From the NCBI RefSeq assembly GCF_030272615.1, contig NC_081414.1, positions 766,721,653-766,785,652 of the forward strand: a DNA stretch of 64,000 bases, read 5' to 3'. Under the pieces are notes generated by a model that was not told the origin of the DNA, did no database searches, and saw only the letters and a program-made list of their open reading frames with translations. This stretch comes from Cryptomeria japonica (lineage: Eukaryota > Streptophyta > Pinopsida > Cupressales > Cupressaceae). Positions 1-11,642 of the stretch are shown one piece after another. A program made the translations under genes and the position numbers. Position 1 is the first letter of the stretch; every line of letters starts with the position of its first letter.

Positions 1-255
1 AGGGCGCTGGGTGCCATGGTCCTGAAGGACCAGGGCACTGGGCGCCATGGTCCTGAAGGACCAGGGCATTGGGCGCCATGGTCCCACCTCTCGGGACAGC
101 AGGGTGCAAGGAGGATCAGGCCAAGGTGCAGAAAGATGCAGTTTTTGATGTCGTAAACAAGTTTGGGGGTCTCCATTCAGGTTCAATGTTGCGCCGCCAT
201 CGTGAAGACCCAAATGCAATCGAAATTGCAAGTGTCGCAATTTTAGGATGCTACA
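1..255 (-). repeat. Element A left (3') LTR, partial
   Basis: This stretch matches 17007-17261, the outer end of the right LTR, almost base for base. It ends at GGATGCTACA on the plus strand, so the LTR starts TGTAGCATCC on the element's strand. It opens with three tandem copies of a roughly 31-bp module that can fold as a hairpin (GGACCA ... TGGTCC). The rest of this LTR lies left of the window. Confidence 0.85.
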
Positions 256-270
256 TTTAGCCCCCAATTT
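256..270 (-). other. Polypurine tract of element A
   Basis: On the minus strand the sequence reads AAATTGGGGGCTAAA and sits immediately next to the TGTAGC start of the left LTR. This is where a polypurine tract primes plus-strand DNA synthesis in LTR retrotransposons. A similar G-rich tract precedes the copia LTR at 29371. Confidence 0.7.
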
Positions 271-1147
271 AGCGGGAGTATAAGCGTACACCCATACTTC
301 CTGTAAAGTACAAGGAAACAACATTGAAAGACTTTCACCACGTCAAGGAGGCAAGATACACCAAGCCCCCAGTGGACTAAGGATCTTACGACTTTGATTG
401 ACAAAGTAAAAGGGAAGATCACGAGGGAGAACCATGATTGACAGTAGTAAGGTTCCCTCACTATGAGTCATGCAAGAAAAATACCAAAAATTTTCAAGGC
501 AAAGCTAAGTTCGCCAAGAAATTTTCAAGTATCCTGAAGAGATATGGACAGAGTGTATGCCCCCTACGTTAAAGTGATCGCACATGCCTCATCGGGGGTG
601 ATTGCTTTAAGGTAGTGATATACATAAGAAATGAGAAGGGAAAGGAGCACGTTATCACAAAGATTTAGCCCCCAAATGTGAGATAAACCTAGGGATTAAA
701 AAAACACAAATCACGAGGTGACTTCACTTTCCTTGGGGTTAGTATGCTGTATGATAATTCATGTATGTCATATGTATGTATGCATAATTGTTCTTCATTC
801 CCCAATCAAGGAAGGTCACCTAGAAGAAGGGAACACATGTGTCTTTTGAGTCAACATGAGAGAGACCAAAAGAGATCTCAATGCTTTGCATCATCCTGAA
901 GTAGACAACACTAAGGACGACAAATAGAAGAATGAGAATAACACATAGAAGAAGTAGCAAAAAATATCAAGAGAGGAGGAGAGAGTTTGCTATGCTAATG
1001 AAACTAGTCTAGCACGTCTTCCACCCCCCAATCTTGCTGATCAATATTTCAGGAAGGCAGGAAACACGCTAGAGGAGGAAAATCCAACACAGCAGATGGA
1101 GCTATCACAAGATCCAAACAAGGGCTATGTTCATGTTCCAAGCCACA
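271..1147 (-). other. 3' noncoding part of element A
   Basis: About 0.9 kb between the stop of the Gag-protease frame and the polypurine tract. No conserved protein motif is visible on either strand and stops are frequent in all frames. A full Tat-type element would have roughly 4 kb of RT, RNase H and integrase here, so pol is deleted or was never present in this lineage. Confidence 0.6.
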
Positions 1148-2210
1148 TTATTCTTGTCTAGGAGCTAGGATAAGTGCTTTAGAAAATTTGTTAGATAAAT
1201 GGTTATCAATATCAACATATTCATATTCACCATCAGAAGCAAGAGAAGTAATATTTTCATCATGAATAACATTTTCATCTATATCATCATCAAGATTTAT
1301 AAAAATAGGATCTTTAACTCGCACAGGATCAAAACCATCATGCATCTTATGCTTAGGAGATTTTGGCTCAATTTTCGGCTGAGGAGAAAATGGAATAATA
1401 CTAGCTGAAGGTGTTTTTGGGGATTGCAAAGTTTGAGAAGCAGCCACACAAGCTCTAAGATGATGCTTTAGTCGGCATTCACGCACAGAACGATTTCATC
1501 TAGTCTTAGTAGGAAGTTGAGAAGATTGAGGAGGAGGAATGTTCTCATCCTTATCACTTGGGTGTTTAGGTTGTGGTCTCTTGGGTTGGATAATAGGAGA
1601 AGAGGAAGGTCTCTTCTCTCTATAAGAGGAAGGAGGAAGAACTGCTCCATATAAAGGAGGAATATTTGGTTTAGGAAGGAGACCAAGTCCATCATGACGA
1701 GGAGGTATAGGTCTACTTTTAGAAAGTTTATTAGACATAGACATAGTCACATCCATAGGAATGGGTTGGGAATCTTCTTTAGGAAAGACATTAGTTTTAT
1801 CTTTCAAAGGAAGAACTTCCTTCTCAAGAACGATAGGAATATCAAGTTTGGGTGTTCGAGGTTCACTTAGAGATAGGATCATATCTTTTTTCCACTTTTG
1901 ATAAGATTTGAAAAGATGATCACTTCGCGGTGGAAGAGATTGGAATTGTTTAGGCCAAAAATAATCAATAGGAATGCTAGAAGTTCTTTCAGCTGGTTTA
2001 AAGAGACTATGATTGATAGTAACAACTTCACCATTATGGGGAAATTTCAAACACTTGTGAATAGGAGAAGCAATAGCTTTCATGGAAGATAGCCAAGGAT
2101 AGCCTAGCTTCACACGAAATTGTTTGGATGATGGAATAATAGCAAAGCTCACATCAAGGGATTTGTTATGGACCTCAATAGGTAATGTAATAGAACCAAT
2201 TGTAGGAGAA
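1148..2210 (-). pseudogene. Element A Gag-protease polyprotein, C-terminal part
   Basis: This continues the protease-like region cut by T1. The frame reads PTIGSITLPIEV, then SFAIIPSSKQFRVKLGYPWL, a gypsy protease-region signature (IGSITLP and LG-PW motifs). A long Pro/Ser/Lys-rich tail follows and ends near 1148. One in-frame stop lies at about 1496 and the frame resumes directly after it. The terminal stop near 1148 is not followed by RT sequence. The intact copy of this region in element B (21380-21890) shows the same order of motifs. Known: gypsy proteases are aspartic. The catalytic motif lies on the other side of T1 and is itself atypical (see 12524-14765). Confidence 0.75.
2207..2210. 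repeat. Left target site duplication of T1 (AGAA)
   Basis: AGAA directly precedes the left terminal repeat of T1 and is found again at 12520-12523 directly after the right one. Taking out T1 and one AGAA joins the element A codons in frame into a normal gypsy protease-region sequence, which independently supports these boundaries. Confidence 0.85.
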
Positions 2211-2262
2211 GGGTCAGTGCAAGAAGATGAGTCCACTTTTTGGCCAAAAAGTGGAAGTGTTT
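2211..2262. repeat. T1 left terminal inverted repeat with embedded palindrome
   Basis: Aligned to the reverse complement of 12473-12519, 18 of the first 23 bases agree (GGGT..GTGCAAG...ATGAGTC), and after a short indel GTGGAAGT is shared. T2 begins with the same pattern. Bases 2233-2254 form a perfect 22-bp palindrome, CCACTTTTTGG plus its complement, not present at the right end. It may be a transposase contact site or a later local change. Confidence 0.8.
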
Positions 2263-3080
2263 TCCCTGTTTTTCAGATTTTGTCTCACTTGAGCTTAAAT
2301 TTTGAAACACTTAGAGATTGAATCTTGGAAAAAGTCAGTAATATAAAAGATAGCTCTCTGAGTGTACTTTTCAAATATGTAATTTATTTTAATACCCACA
2401 TAATAAAAAATAACTTTTTGAATGAAGTTCAAAAAACTATGTTTTAAAAATGCCTGTTTCAGGACCATACCATGCATGTGTACGACCCACACTTTTTGAC
2501 ACAATTAAAATTATTTTCTTAAACCATTTTGAGAAATGGTTTGTAACAGACTGAAGATTAATGAGCATATTTTTCTATATTTTTTTTTTCAAATATTTTT
2601 TTTTAATTAATTTTTTAATGGCCGTAATTATCTTTTTAAAAATTTGACGTGTACGACCCACATAATTTGATGTAAACTTAGTATTTTTTGAATTTTTTTT
2701 TTTTAAATTGAAAAGAATTTTGTGTAGATTGATGACATATAATTTTTTTTTCAAAATTCATTAAAATAAATAAGTTATGAAATTAAGAAAATTAGTTAAT
2801 ATTTCAAATTTATGACCCTGATTTAGTATAAATTAAATGAAAAATAGTTAAAATAATCAATTTTTAAATTAATTTACATATTTAGAATCTAGACAGTATA
2901 ATCTGAAATGGGTTTCAATTCCGTATAAAAATTCTTTGATTAGAGGCACGCAAACTATTTCATTTCATCATATTTGTGCTTTCATTCATGGAGCTTTGAA
3001 TTTGCAGGTTCATGTCTCAGGTGTGGCCATCCCAGGCCTATCTCGGGCCTAATCCCAAGGCAAGTGGCGGGTTGTGAATT
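2263..3080. other. T1 left subterminal AT-rich region
   Basis: No gene is visible. The stretch is homologous, in reverse orientation, to about 45250-45805 in T2. Shared blocks include TTAGAGATTGAATCT, CAAATATGTAATTTATTT and two copies of a GTGTACGACC motif (near 2480 and 2652). Conservation between T1 and T2 suggests it belongs to the functional transposon end. Poly-T runs account for most of the remaining sequence. Confidence 0.7.
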
Positions 3081-3084
3081 CAAA

Positions 3085-3235
3085 TTTTGCAAACGGGGGC
3101 CCGTTTCATTTTTTGCCTGTTGGATTTAACAACGGGCCCCCGTTTTTAAAACAGGGGCCCGTTATTTAAATAACGGGCCCCCGTTATTAAAACGGGGGCT
3201 CGTTATTAAAATAATGGGCCCCCGTTTCTAAATAA
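3085..3235. repeat. T1 left array of GGGCCC palindromic motifs
   Basis: Seven or so copies of AACGGGGGCCCGTT or its reverse (AACGGGCCCCCGTT), spaced by short AT linkers and alternating in orientation. Neighbouring copies form long near-perfect palindromes, for example the one centred on ATTTAAAT near 3165. The same motif recurs at 12170-12455 and in altered form (GGGTGCCCGTTT) in T2. Arrays like this at transposon ends usually bind the transposase or an accessory protein. That role is inferred here. Confidence 0.8.
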
Positions 3236-3373
3236 CCGTTACTGTAAAAAAAAAATAGATTGCATCGATTTACCACACTATCATTGAAATCCGTACTGAC
3301 GAAGATTTTTTACATCATTTGGCAGTACTTTTTAATATTTTTTACACGATTTTTTGAAGACAAGTTTGTAAAA

Positions 3374-6300
3374 ATGGGTTCTAAGCAATGTCAAAAGAAA
3401 AAAAAGAGGACAATGACAGTGGACGAAATTCAAGCACAAAGAGAGAAGGAGGCAAAACGCCAAAGAGATCGAAGATCACAACAACGACAATTGAATAACA
3501 CTTCTGAAGCATCTAGTTCAGTGCCCGTTGTAGATGAGACCATTGAAGACATCATGATGGATGCAAGAAATGTAGAACCACACACGGGTATGACTGTTGA
3601 TGCAAATGTTGATGTGGATGCGAATCCTGGTATGTTTTTAAATCTTGATGACTATGATGCCAATCAAATTGCTGATTTAAATGAAGCTGGATATAAATTT
3701 CATACACCAATATGAAAAGAAATAAAAATTGAAAATATTACACCACCATCTCTAAAAGAAAATGAATGTAATTTGTTTACTATTGGTAGCAATGTGCTAG
3801 ATAATCTTAATGGGTTAGTTTCTTGGAGACAAATCAGAACACATGCAAACAGATTATATAAACAATTTTTCTATAATAAAAAGTTAGGATTCCAATGTCA
3901 ATTAATGCTACAATTAATAAAAATGTTAAAAATGCGTAAAGTCATGAAAAAAATAGGTATTTATGCAAAACCAAAAAGAAAAGATGAATCATATAAGCAA
4001 GTTGTATCTACTGTTGCCAGTGCCATCGACTCTATAGGAAAAACAAGTCGAACTAAAGATAAGAATGCAGCACGTAGAGTTATAACGACTGCTATAGTTG
4101 ACAAAATGATTGTTAATAAAAGAATGTTAAGTGATATAAGTGGCTATTTGAACTTACATCGTAGAACCTTGTCAAGAGCGGCCAAAAGAAGAGACACAAT
4201 TGAAATTGATCCACTAAACCATTGTTGGTGTTTTAGTGGTAGACTTCAAAGGTCGGACATGAAATTAAATGATGAAACTAAACAATTAATTACAAAATTT
4301 TGGCATGATAACACTAGAGTTTCATCAAATGTTAGAGATGTTTTAAAGTTAAGGGTGGGATCAAAAATTCGTGATCCTCATCCAAAACATCTTCTTGACA
4401 TGACTCAAACTGAATTCTTTAAAAAATTTAGTGATGAATCTGTGTTAATGAATTTACGAATTAGTCAAAGATCATTTGAAAAATGCAAACCCTGGTATGT
4501 TAAAATCAATAAACAAAGAATATCTTGTTGTTGTAAAACTCATGTCCAGTTTCGTTACTATTATGATGTTTTTCGATATATTCGTTGTATGTTGCATGGT
4601 AATGATCTTGTGCAGGATTGTGGTGTTTATGTTCCACCTGAAACTATAAAAGATTTTATTAGAAGTTTATTTTGTAAACCACCTAATGAACAATTATTTC
4701 TTTCCAGTTCATGCATTTATGGTCTTTGCAATTTATGTGCGAACTATTCTTCGATAGGTGAATGTTTGCATGAACATGTTTCATCTGAGTTTGGACAAAA
4801 AATGGTTGATGTTAGGAGATTTAAAAATATAGAATACCCTCTAAAGGATGGAAAGATGGGGAAACGTTTAGAATTGATTACAGAATAGAATAGTGTGAAT
4901 GCATTTATTAGTGAGTTTAAAACTCATATTGTTCCAAAATATGTGAAACATTCCCAACATGCCCGATGGCTTGATGGATAGTTTCGCATATGCAAGAACA
5001 CATTTCCAATTGGAACAATAGTATCAGTTGTGGATTTTGCAGAAAATTATACTCTAAAACCACAAGAGGAAACTCAATCACAATACTACAACTCAGTGCA
5101 AGTGGCCATATTTGTGCACATTATATATAGACATGACCATGACAGTACAGAAGATAACAGAAATTTTTTTAGGGAGTATCATTTCTATGTTAGTGATAAT
5201 CGATTACACTCTTCAGAGTTTGTCCAACATTGCTTCGAGGTATTTTATGATAATCTTAAGGAAAGAGAAATTGACATGAAACAACATATGATATGGTCAG
5301 ATAACTGCACTGGACAATTCAAAAATGCAAGAATGTTTTATTGGCTATGTAAAGTTCACAAGATAACCAATGTCCAACATTTATGGAGTTTTTTTGAAGC
5401 AGGACATGGTAAGGGGGAACACGATGGAGCCGGTGCTTGTATAAAAAGAGCTCTTGCTAGAGAACAATTGAAATTAGAGGATGCAGTGAAATTCAGAGAT
5501 GCTCGTGCAGTTGTAGATTGGTGCAATTCAAAGTTGTCAAAAGGATCAACTGAAAACTTTGCAATTCGACGTTTCTTCTGGTTGATAGAGGAAGATAGTA
5601 TTCCTATTCGGCATGATTGTAATACCATCATTGGATCAGCTAAATGGCATTCGTTTAAGAGTTCTAATTCAAACACATGGACTATATTCACAAGGCAACT
5701 TGCTTGCTTTTGTCAGTTTTGTGTTTCCAGAGATTGGGAATTTTGTGAGAATAAAGAATGGGTTGAAGAATGGCAACAAAGATCATTGACACCCATAGAT
5801 GCAAATGATCCGCATGAAAGAACTGATGAAGATATGGATCAAATGTTTGCATCAAATGACTATGATCGCATTTCAGATCTTATACAACAAGGTAAAATTA
5901 TTTTTGAAATTTGTTTTGATTTATTAAATAGTACATAAATTTATGAAATCTTACAGTGTATATTTTTGTTTTTATTTCTCATTAAATATTAAAATAAAAT
6001 TGTTTTGTGCACAGGACATGTCTATGCTGTTGTTGCACCAGAGGATAATGAAGAGGGGACAGAGTATTGGTTGGCTCGATGTGTAGAGCCAAAACATAAG
6101 CTAACTACTCCTTGAGTAGATGATGATGGTTATGACTATCCAACAGGATCTGTGGTTGTTGTTGGCACTTGGCTACGCAAATATCTAACAAGAAAGAATG
6201 GATTGCCCGCATTTGAAGATTATGAATTAGAGAAAAAGATTATACATTACTCGCATTTGGTAGTGGCAACTAATATAAAATTGGATAGATATCGTGGCAG

Positions 6301-6400
6301 GCCTGCTAATAAACAATTATGGACTCTCTCTATGGAAGAGCACGAGACAATTATAGATGCTTTGCAAAAGAGAGAGGATGCAGATGGTATAACGGAATGA
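3374..6400 (+). pseudogene. T1 transposase-like gene, DDE/RNase-H-fold type, four nonsense codons
   Basis: The ATG at 3374 opens a basic region (QKKKKRTMTVDE) and then an acidic stretch. One reading frame continues to 5891, then a short intron (5892-6014, GT-AG) leads to a last exon ending TGA 6398-6400. Four in-frame stops interrupt it (3713, 4886, 4979, 6113) without any frameshift; each could derive from CGA or CAG by one C-to-T change. The middle has a Cys/His cluster (SCCCKTH, LCNLC). The likely catalytic core reads VVDFAENY (Asp 5033), WSDNCTGQFKN (Asp 5300) and GHGKGEHDGAG (Glu 5417 or Asp 5423), spacing about 89 and 39 residues. The last exon (YAVVAP ... YWLARC ... GTWLRKY) is a small unassigned domain. 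The known family could not be named with confidence. Confidence 0.75.
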
Positions 6401-7275
6401 ATCTAGTAAAATTTTGTTTCAGGTCTACCACAAGTAGAAGGCATCAATGAAAACAAAGTTATTTAAATAGACTGTTTATTTTATTTTAGATATGTCTTCT
6501 TGATTACATTTTGTGTACAATATACATAAATGAGAGACTACTGGTCAAATTTATGAATGAGATAATTATGTTTTAATCAAGTTCTATTCATTATATTTGT
6601 TAAATGTTACTTTTTAATTTAGAATATGTTATAATTATAAGATATGTTTCGATACTTAGTTCATGATGTATGCACATGTAGTTTATCTAATCACAAGAAC
6701 TATTTAAATGAAATTCCAAAAATAAAATTACAAGTCCACATAATGCCTATAAATTTGTTTAAGCACAACTTCCATAAATAAAATTTCAAGTCCACATAAT
6801 ATATAAAGTATGCGCAAAATTTCAAGTCCACATAATTTCAAGTCAATATATATGATCTAATGTGCACATAATTTCAAGTCCACATAATATCTAATGCGCA
6901 CAATACACATAAAGTATGCACATAATATATATGATCTAATCCTATTATGAAACTATCCATATATATAAAGTATGTGTGTGCACGTGTAAACAAATATGTA
7001 AAGCCCGTAAAATAGTACATATCAGAGCCAAATAAATAGTAAAATTTCAAGTCCACATAATCCATATAATATCTAATCCATATATATGTCTAGATGGTAA
7101 CATGATGTTCACTCCACATAATATCTAATGTGCACAAAATATATAAAGTATGCACAAAATATATATTATCTAATCCTATTATGCAGCTATCCATATATAT
7201 AAAGTATGTGCACGTGTAAACAAATGTGTAAAATCCATAAAAAAGTACATATCAAAGCCAAATAAATAGTAAAAT
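6401..7275. repeat. Intergenic region between T1 genes, with direct repeats
   Basis: AT-rich, no gene. It lies between the 3' ends of the two convergent T1 genes. CAAGTCCACATAAT recurs at least five times (6731-7060). A larger block, from about 6885 to 7045, is repeated at about 7119-7280 with a period near 234 bp (shared CTAATCCTATTATG and TATATATAAAGTATGTG). Tandem growth continues into the neighbouring gene (7276-7800). Confidence 0.65.
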
Positions 7276-7797
7276 CTAAGTGCTATCATCAATAACATCT
7301 CGTGGTCTCTTGTCCCCGGGACATGGTCCAGATCCACCTGTCTCATGCTGTACAATAAAAAAATAATATTAAAATATTACTTGAAATTAACTATTAAAAG
7401 AATCATTTATCAAATATAGTAGAATTTGTAAATTAAGTTACAAACTTACCATATGCTCATCAGATCCTGTAGCAGTATCTCTCTTGTCCCCGGGACGTGG
7501 TCCAGATCCACCTGTCTCATGCTGTACAATAAAAAAATAATATTAAAATATTACTTGAAATTAACTATTAAAAGAATCATTTATCAAATATAGTAGAATT
7601 CGTAAATTAAGTTACAAACTTACCATATGCTCATCAGATCCTGTAGCAGTATCTCTCTTGTCCTCGGGACGTGGTCCAGATCCACCTGTCTCATGCTGTA
7701 CAATAAAAAAATAATATTAAAATATTACTTGAAATTAACTATTAAAAGAATCATTTATCAAATATAGTAGAATTCATAAATTAAGTTACAAACTTAC
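7276..7797 (-). repeat. Three tandem 174-bp exon-plus-intron units
   Basis: Each unit holds a 72-bp exon (HETGGSGPRPGDKRDTATGS then DEHM) and a 102-bp intron beginning GTAAGTTTG. Exon copies lie at 7624-7695, 7450-7521 and 7276-7347, exactly 174 bp apart. The last copy diverges at its end into the stop codon. The preceding exon (7798-7881) shares the same 3' end (GATGAGCATATG), so it is probably an older copy. The units are nearly identical, hence recent. Confidence 0.85.
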
Positions 7798-9533
7798 CAT
7801 ATGCTCATCAAACCCTCTAGCAGTATCTCCTCTAGCAGTATCTTGTGCAGTATCAACACCAAATGCAGTGCTAGCTAACTCCTATACAAGGTCAAATTCA
7901 AAGTGTCCAATTAAATCTTAAATTAAGAGTCAAAATAAGATCAAATTAAGTATTACATATTAATACCTCAAAGGATGTCGATGTGCGTTCAAATTGGCTC
8001 TGATCAAAATTATGAGGATAACCTATCCTAATGGTAGTGTCCACCTGCATACATGCATTTAATGAAATCATATTTAGTGAACATATATATGTGTACGAAA
8101 TAATTTCAAGTTAAGTTACAATATTGTAAGAGTTCATATTTAAGTTAAGAATTATAAGATACATACCATAGATGGTGTCACAATAGTCAGACCCTCTTCT
8201 CGATGTGATGTAGAGGGTCCCTCATGACCTGAATCCTGGAGAAAGAAGCATTCAATGTATCAACATGAAAATTTATATAATATACGATGATAACATATTA
8301 ACTTAAAAAGATCTAGTACAATGTCTAGATAGAAATTTATACTATACCCCATAAGGTGTGCCGAGTTGTCTTCCAGTAGATGCAATATTGACTCTAATAT
8401 TAGGCGTAGTCCTTATCTACATAAACAAAATTTATTTAATGAAGTATTAGATTGTATAAAAAAAGATATGCACTTAGTTTATACCTATATTTAATGAAGT
8501 ACATAAAAAGATTGACATGTACATGTATATATATCTATACCTGGTCAAGATGAACATCCGAGCAAAAAAAATCCATATAAGATGTCATCATACTATCATC
8601 TGCTGCATCATGCTCATCTGGAATTGAAGTAGATCCTGCAGCAGTAGTAGGACCTACACACGTCTCATGACAACTCGAACACATATGTGGCATCCATTGA
8701 GGAGCAGATGCCATGTGAGCAGCTTGCTCACTCAGGTTACCTGTGAGGGAAGTCAAAGCATCTAATGTCGAAATGAATGATGTATTTTGGACATCTGCAG
8801 GAATCGATGGAGTAACAAGTGGAACTATGGGTGGATCCGGTAGGGGATTATTACTTTGTGCCCCTAATCTATGCTGTGGCATTCCACGACCAACACCCTG
8901 GAATGACTTAATATCAAAATAATTTGGTTTTTGGTTCATTACAAACTCACAGTATAATTTCTTCAAAAAATAAAAAGGGACCTCATAATTACGATGTGGT
9001 GGATAATCAAAAACCATCCACCATCTATCCCAAAAGTATCTAGCCATTTCTGGATGCACACACCACCTAATTGAAATTCTTTTCTGGTTAGGTTGCATTG
9101 GTTCTCTTATTTTTGGGTTGGTAAAATATGGACATAAATGAGCTTTGGTTATTTTCAAATCTGTGATTTGTCTATAAGTTAAACCATCGGCATAAAAATC
9201 ACGCAACTCTTGTCATCATCTATGAAATTGATCTAATTGAGAATCAACAGATCTAACTGACTCGACAACAGTTTGCATTGATTTTGCAAACTCTACAAGA
9301 TGGGGTGGCATGACTTGCTCATTTTGGATAACAGCAATGTTTTGTTCAATCACTTGTAGGTTTTCATTAATTCGTTCTCTTAAATGAATTTCATCCAATC
9401 TAGGGGGTTGTGGTGGTGGTGGTGGTGGTGGTGGTGGAGGTGGAGGAGGAGGAGGAGGGGGTTGTGGTGGGGGATTTTCACCTAATAGTTCATCTATGTC
9501 AAAGACATCCATGATAGCAAAGAACTCCTGCAT
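7276..9533 (-). pseudogene. T1 partner gene: eight-exon protein of unknown function
   Basis: Model on the minus strand: exon 1 to 8541 (start ATG at 9512, or an upstream splice acceptor at about 9528), then exons 8416-8348, 8235-8167, 8044-7967, 7881-7798, 7695-7624, 7521-7450 and 7347-7276 (TAG). Every intron is GT-AG, about 85-130 bp, phase 0, and every internal exon is a multiple of three. Exon 1 has a poly-Pro run (near 9413-9470), then a conserved-looking block (YADGLTYRQITDL, HPEMARYFWDRWW) and a Ser/Thr-rich region. Two adjacent TGA codons (9213-9218) replace what were probably Trp codons (TGG to TGA). No catalytic motif was recognised. By position it may be a DNA-binding or accessory transposition protein. 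I do not know the family. Confidence 0.65.
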
Positions 9534-10680
9534 ATATAAAGATATACATGAATTATATACAACTCTATGTCAAAGAAGAATCTATTTTACTAAATTAAAA
9601 AAAAAAACATTTATAAATAGTAACATTTCTATGTTGTTGAATGAGATACACATGAAATATATTAATATAATATTGAACTTAAAAAAATATACATGTACAT
9701 ACTATTGAATCTTGAAATATAAAATTTGTGCACAAAACTTAATAAAAACTTTCAATGAAACATCATAAATCTATTATATATTCAATTTAATAAATTCATT
9801 TCTTGTAAAATGCATCAACTATTAAAATCAATATAAAATATTTCATACATAAGATCAATAAAGAAGTGAGAAATAAGATGATCCTCCTTCTAGTGTAAGA
9901 ATATATAGCATGGAAACAATATTACTAAGACAACATAATATTTTGTTAACTTTAACTTAAAGTTATTTTGAAAAATGCACGTGTGTGTTTGGATGCTCCA
10001 TATTTCTAGTGTTTTAGTGTACACATGATAATTTATTAGAATTCAATTACATAGTTTTGAGATAATTGCCATCAATTCATATTACATTGATTAGTCTTCA
10101 GACAATCTTAAAAAAAAACTAATCTCCCATGACTATAAATGACATACTTAAAACATATTATATTCTAAGTGGTTGTCATGTAAAGACAAAACATCAAAAC
10201 TTTTGAAGAGTTAAGCATATTTCACCATTAAATTTCTCCCATAATCAAATCTACACAAGATTATAATTTACAAAACCTTCAAAAAAAATTATTTCCTATA
10301 AATCATTTATTATAAAACTCCGCAATCATTTGTTTTCATATATAATCTTTCTATAAAATGTAAGATATCAATCCATACACAAATTCTCTTACAAAGTTGA
10401 ATAAGAAATGAAGGATAGAGGATTAAATACTAAGATTGTTTTGAGAGATCAATGGAGTAGATTGATTGAAAGGATTGTGTGCATTAGAAGCTTCCAAGTG
10501 GCAACTTAAATGTTTGGTGCACATGAGGAGTTCATGATCCAAGAAATTTTTGAGGAAAAGGTCTTCTTAGGGGCGTATACACCAAGATGTTGTAAAAAAA
10601 GGTAGCCAAATGACCAAAAAAAGATAAACACGAGTGCGTTATTGGGAAATTCATTTAACGCATTTGAGGTCTTTTTTGTA
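9534..10680. other. T1 noncoding region upstream of the partner gene
   Basis: AT-rich, with frequent stops in all frames and no recognisable motif. It should contain the promoter of the partner gene and perhaps an upstream exon, because a splice-acceptor-like TATATGCAG precedes 9527. Nothing else can be supported. Confidence 0.5.
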
Positions 10681-10935
10681 GTGTTTTTTTCTTACACTAT
10701 CCTAGGCTTGTTTACACTATCGTAGGTTCATTAGGACTATCCTAGGTTCATTAGGATTGTCCCAAGTTCATTATTGCTTTCTTAGGCTCATTAGGACTTT
10801 CTTAGGTTCATTAAGACTGCCCTACATTCATTAGGATCATTTGAGGCTCATTGGGACTATCATATGTTCATTGTGATTGTCCTAGGTTCATTAATTTAAT
10901 TCATGTGTTCATTAGGACTATCTCACGTTCTCAAA
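10681..10935. repeat. 20-bp minisatellite in T1, about 12 copies
   Basis: Consensus CCTAGGTTCATTAGGACTAT; the GGTTCATT landmark recurs at 10725, 10745, 10765 and so on in steps of exactly 20. The unit contains the palindrome CCTAGG. Copies are diverged by one to six bases. The flanking 10936-11642 is AT-rich with no visible feature. Confidence 0.8.
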
Positions 10936-11642
10936 TAGCTTCAACTAATATCTTAAATTAACTATTTTAAAAAAAAATAGCTCCTTAACAATTTAATATT
11001 ATATACAATCGAATATGATTTCAACTTCAAACCTTGTGCACCTTTTAAAACCAAAAGATGTTGTTAAAACCATTCTTCTAATATTAGCTTAATCATAACA
11101 TAATCTAATAAATCTTCCTCAAAATATCTACCAACTTCAAATCATATATTAAATCTTTTATAATATAAATTACATTCTAGATATACCAATATACTTCTAA
11201 AGATATTCAAAATACTTCTTGGGAATTATATTTTTCAAATCTTTCGGATGTACATATAATTAGCACCCCATTTAGAAAACTCATTATCAATCAACATTAT
11301 AAATCAAGAATATTTTTTATTTTGTATTAATGAATTATATATTTGGCATATTAGCTTCCTTTATGAACCTATGTAAACCAAACTCCAATTTTAGTAACTT
11401 ATCTAGTTTTGCTCTAAAATTGTGTCCATAATTGATCCTTTTATACCATCACATGACATAATAGGACCATAATAGGACCTTTATGCCATGACATGGCATA
11501 AACCTAAGCCTAAACTTTCATATCTAAAATTTGAAGAACTTAATGTTAATTACTTTTTAGGTTATACTAATTTAGTGGTAACTTTTGTATTGCCTAATGA
11601 GGATTAAGAACAATTTAGGTACATATGTTCGGTTTTATTTCA

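Noticed and set aside
243-461. 72-codon minus-strand open frame across the polypurine tract
   Set aside because: It crosses the LTR edge and polypurine tract of element A, so it is not a gene.
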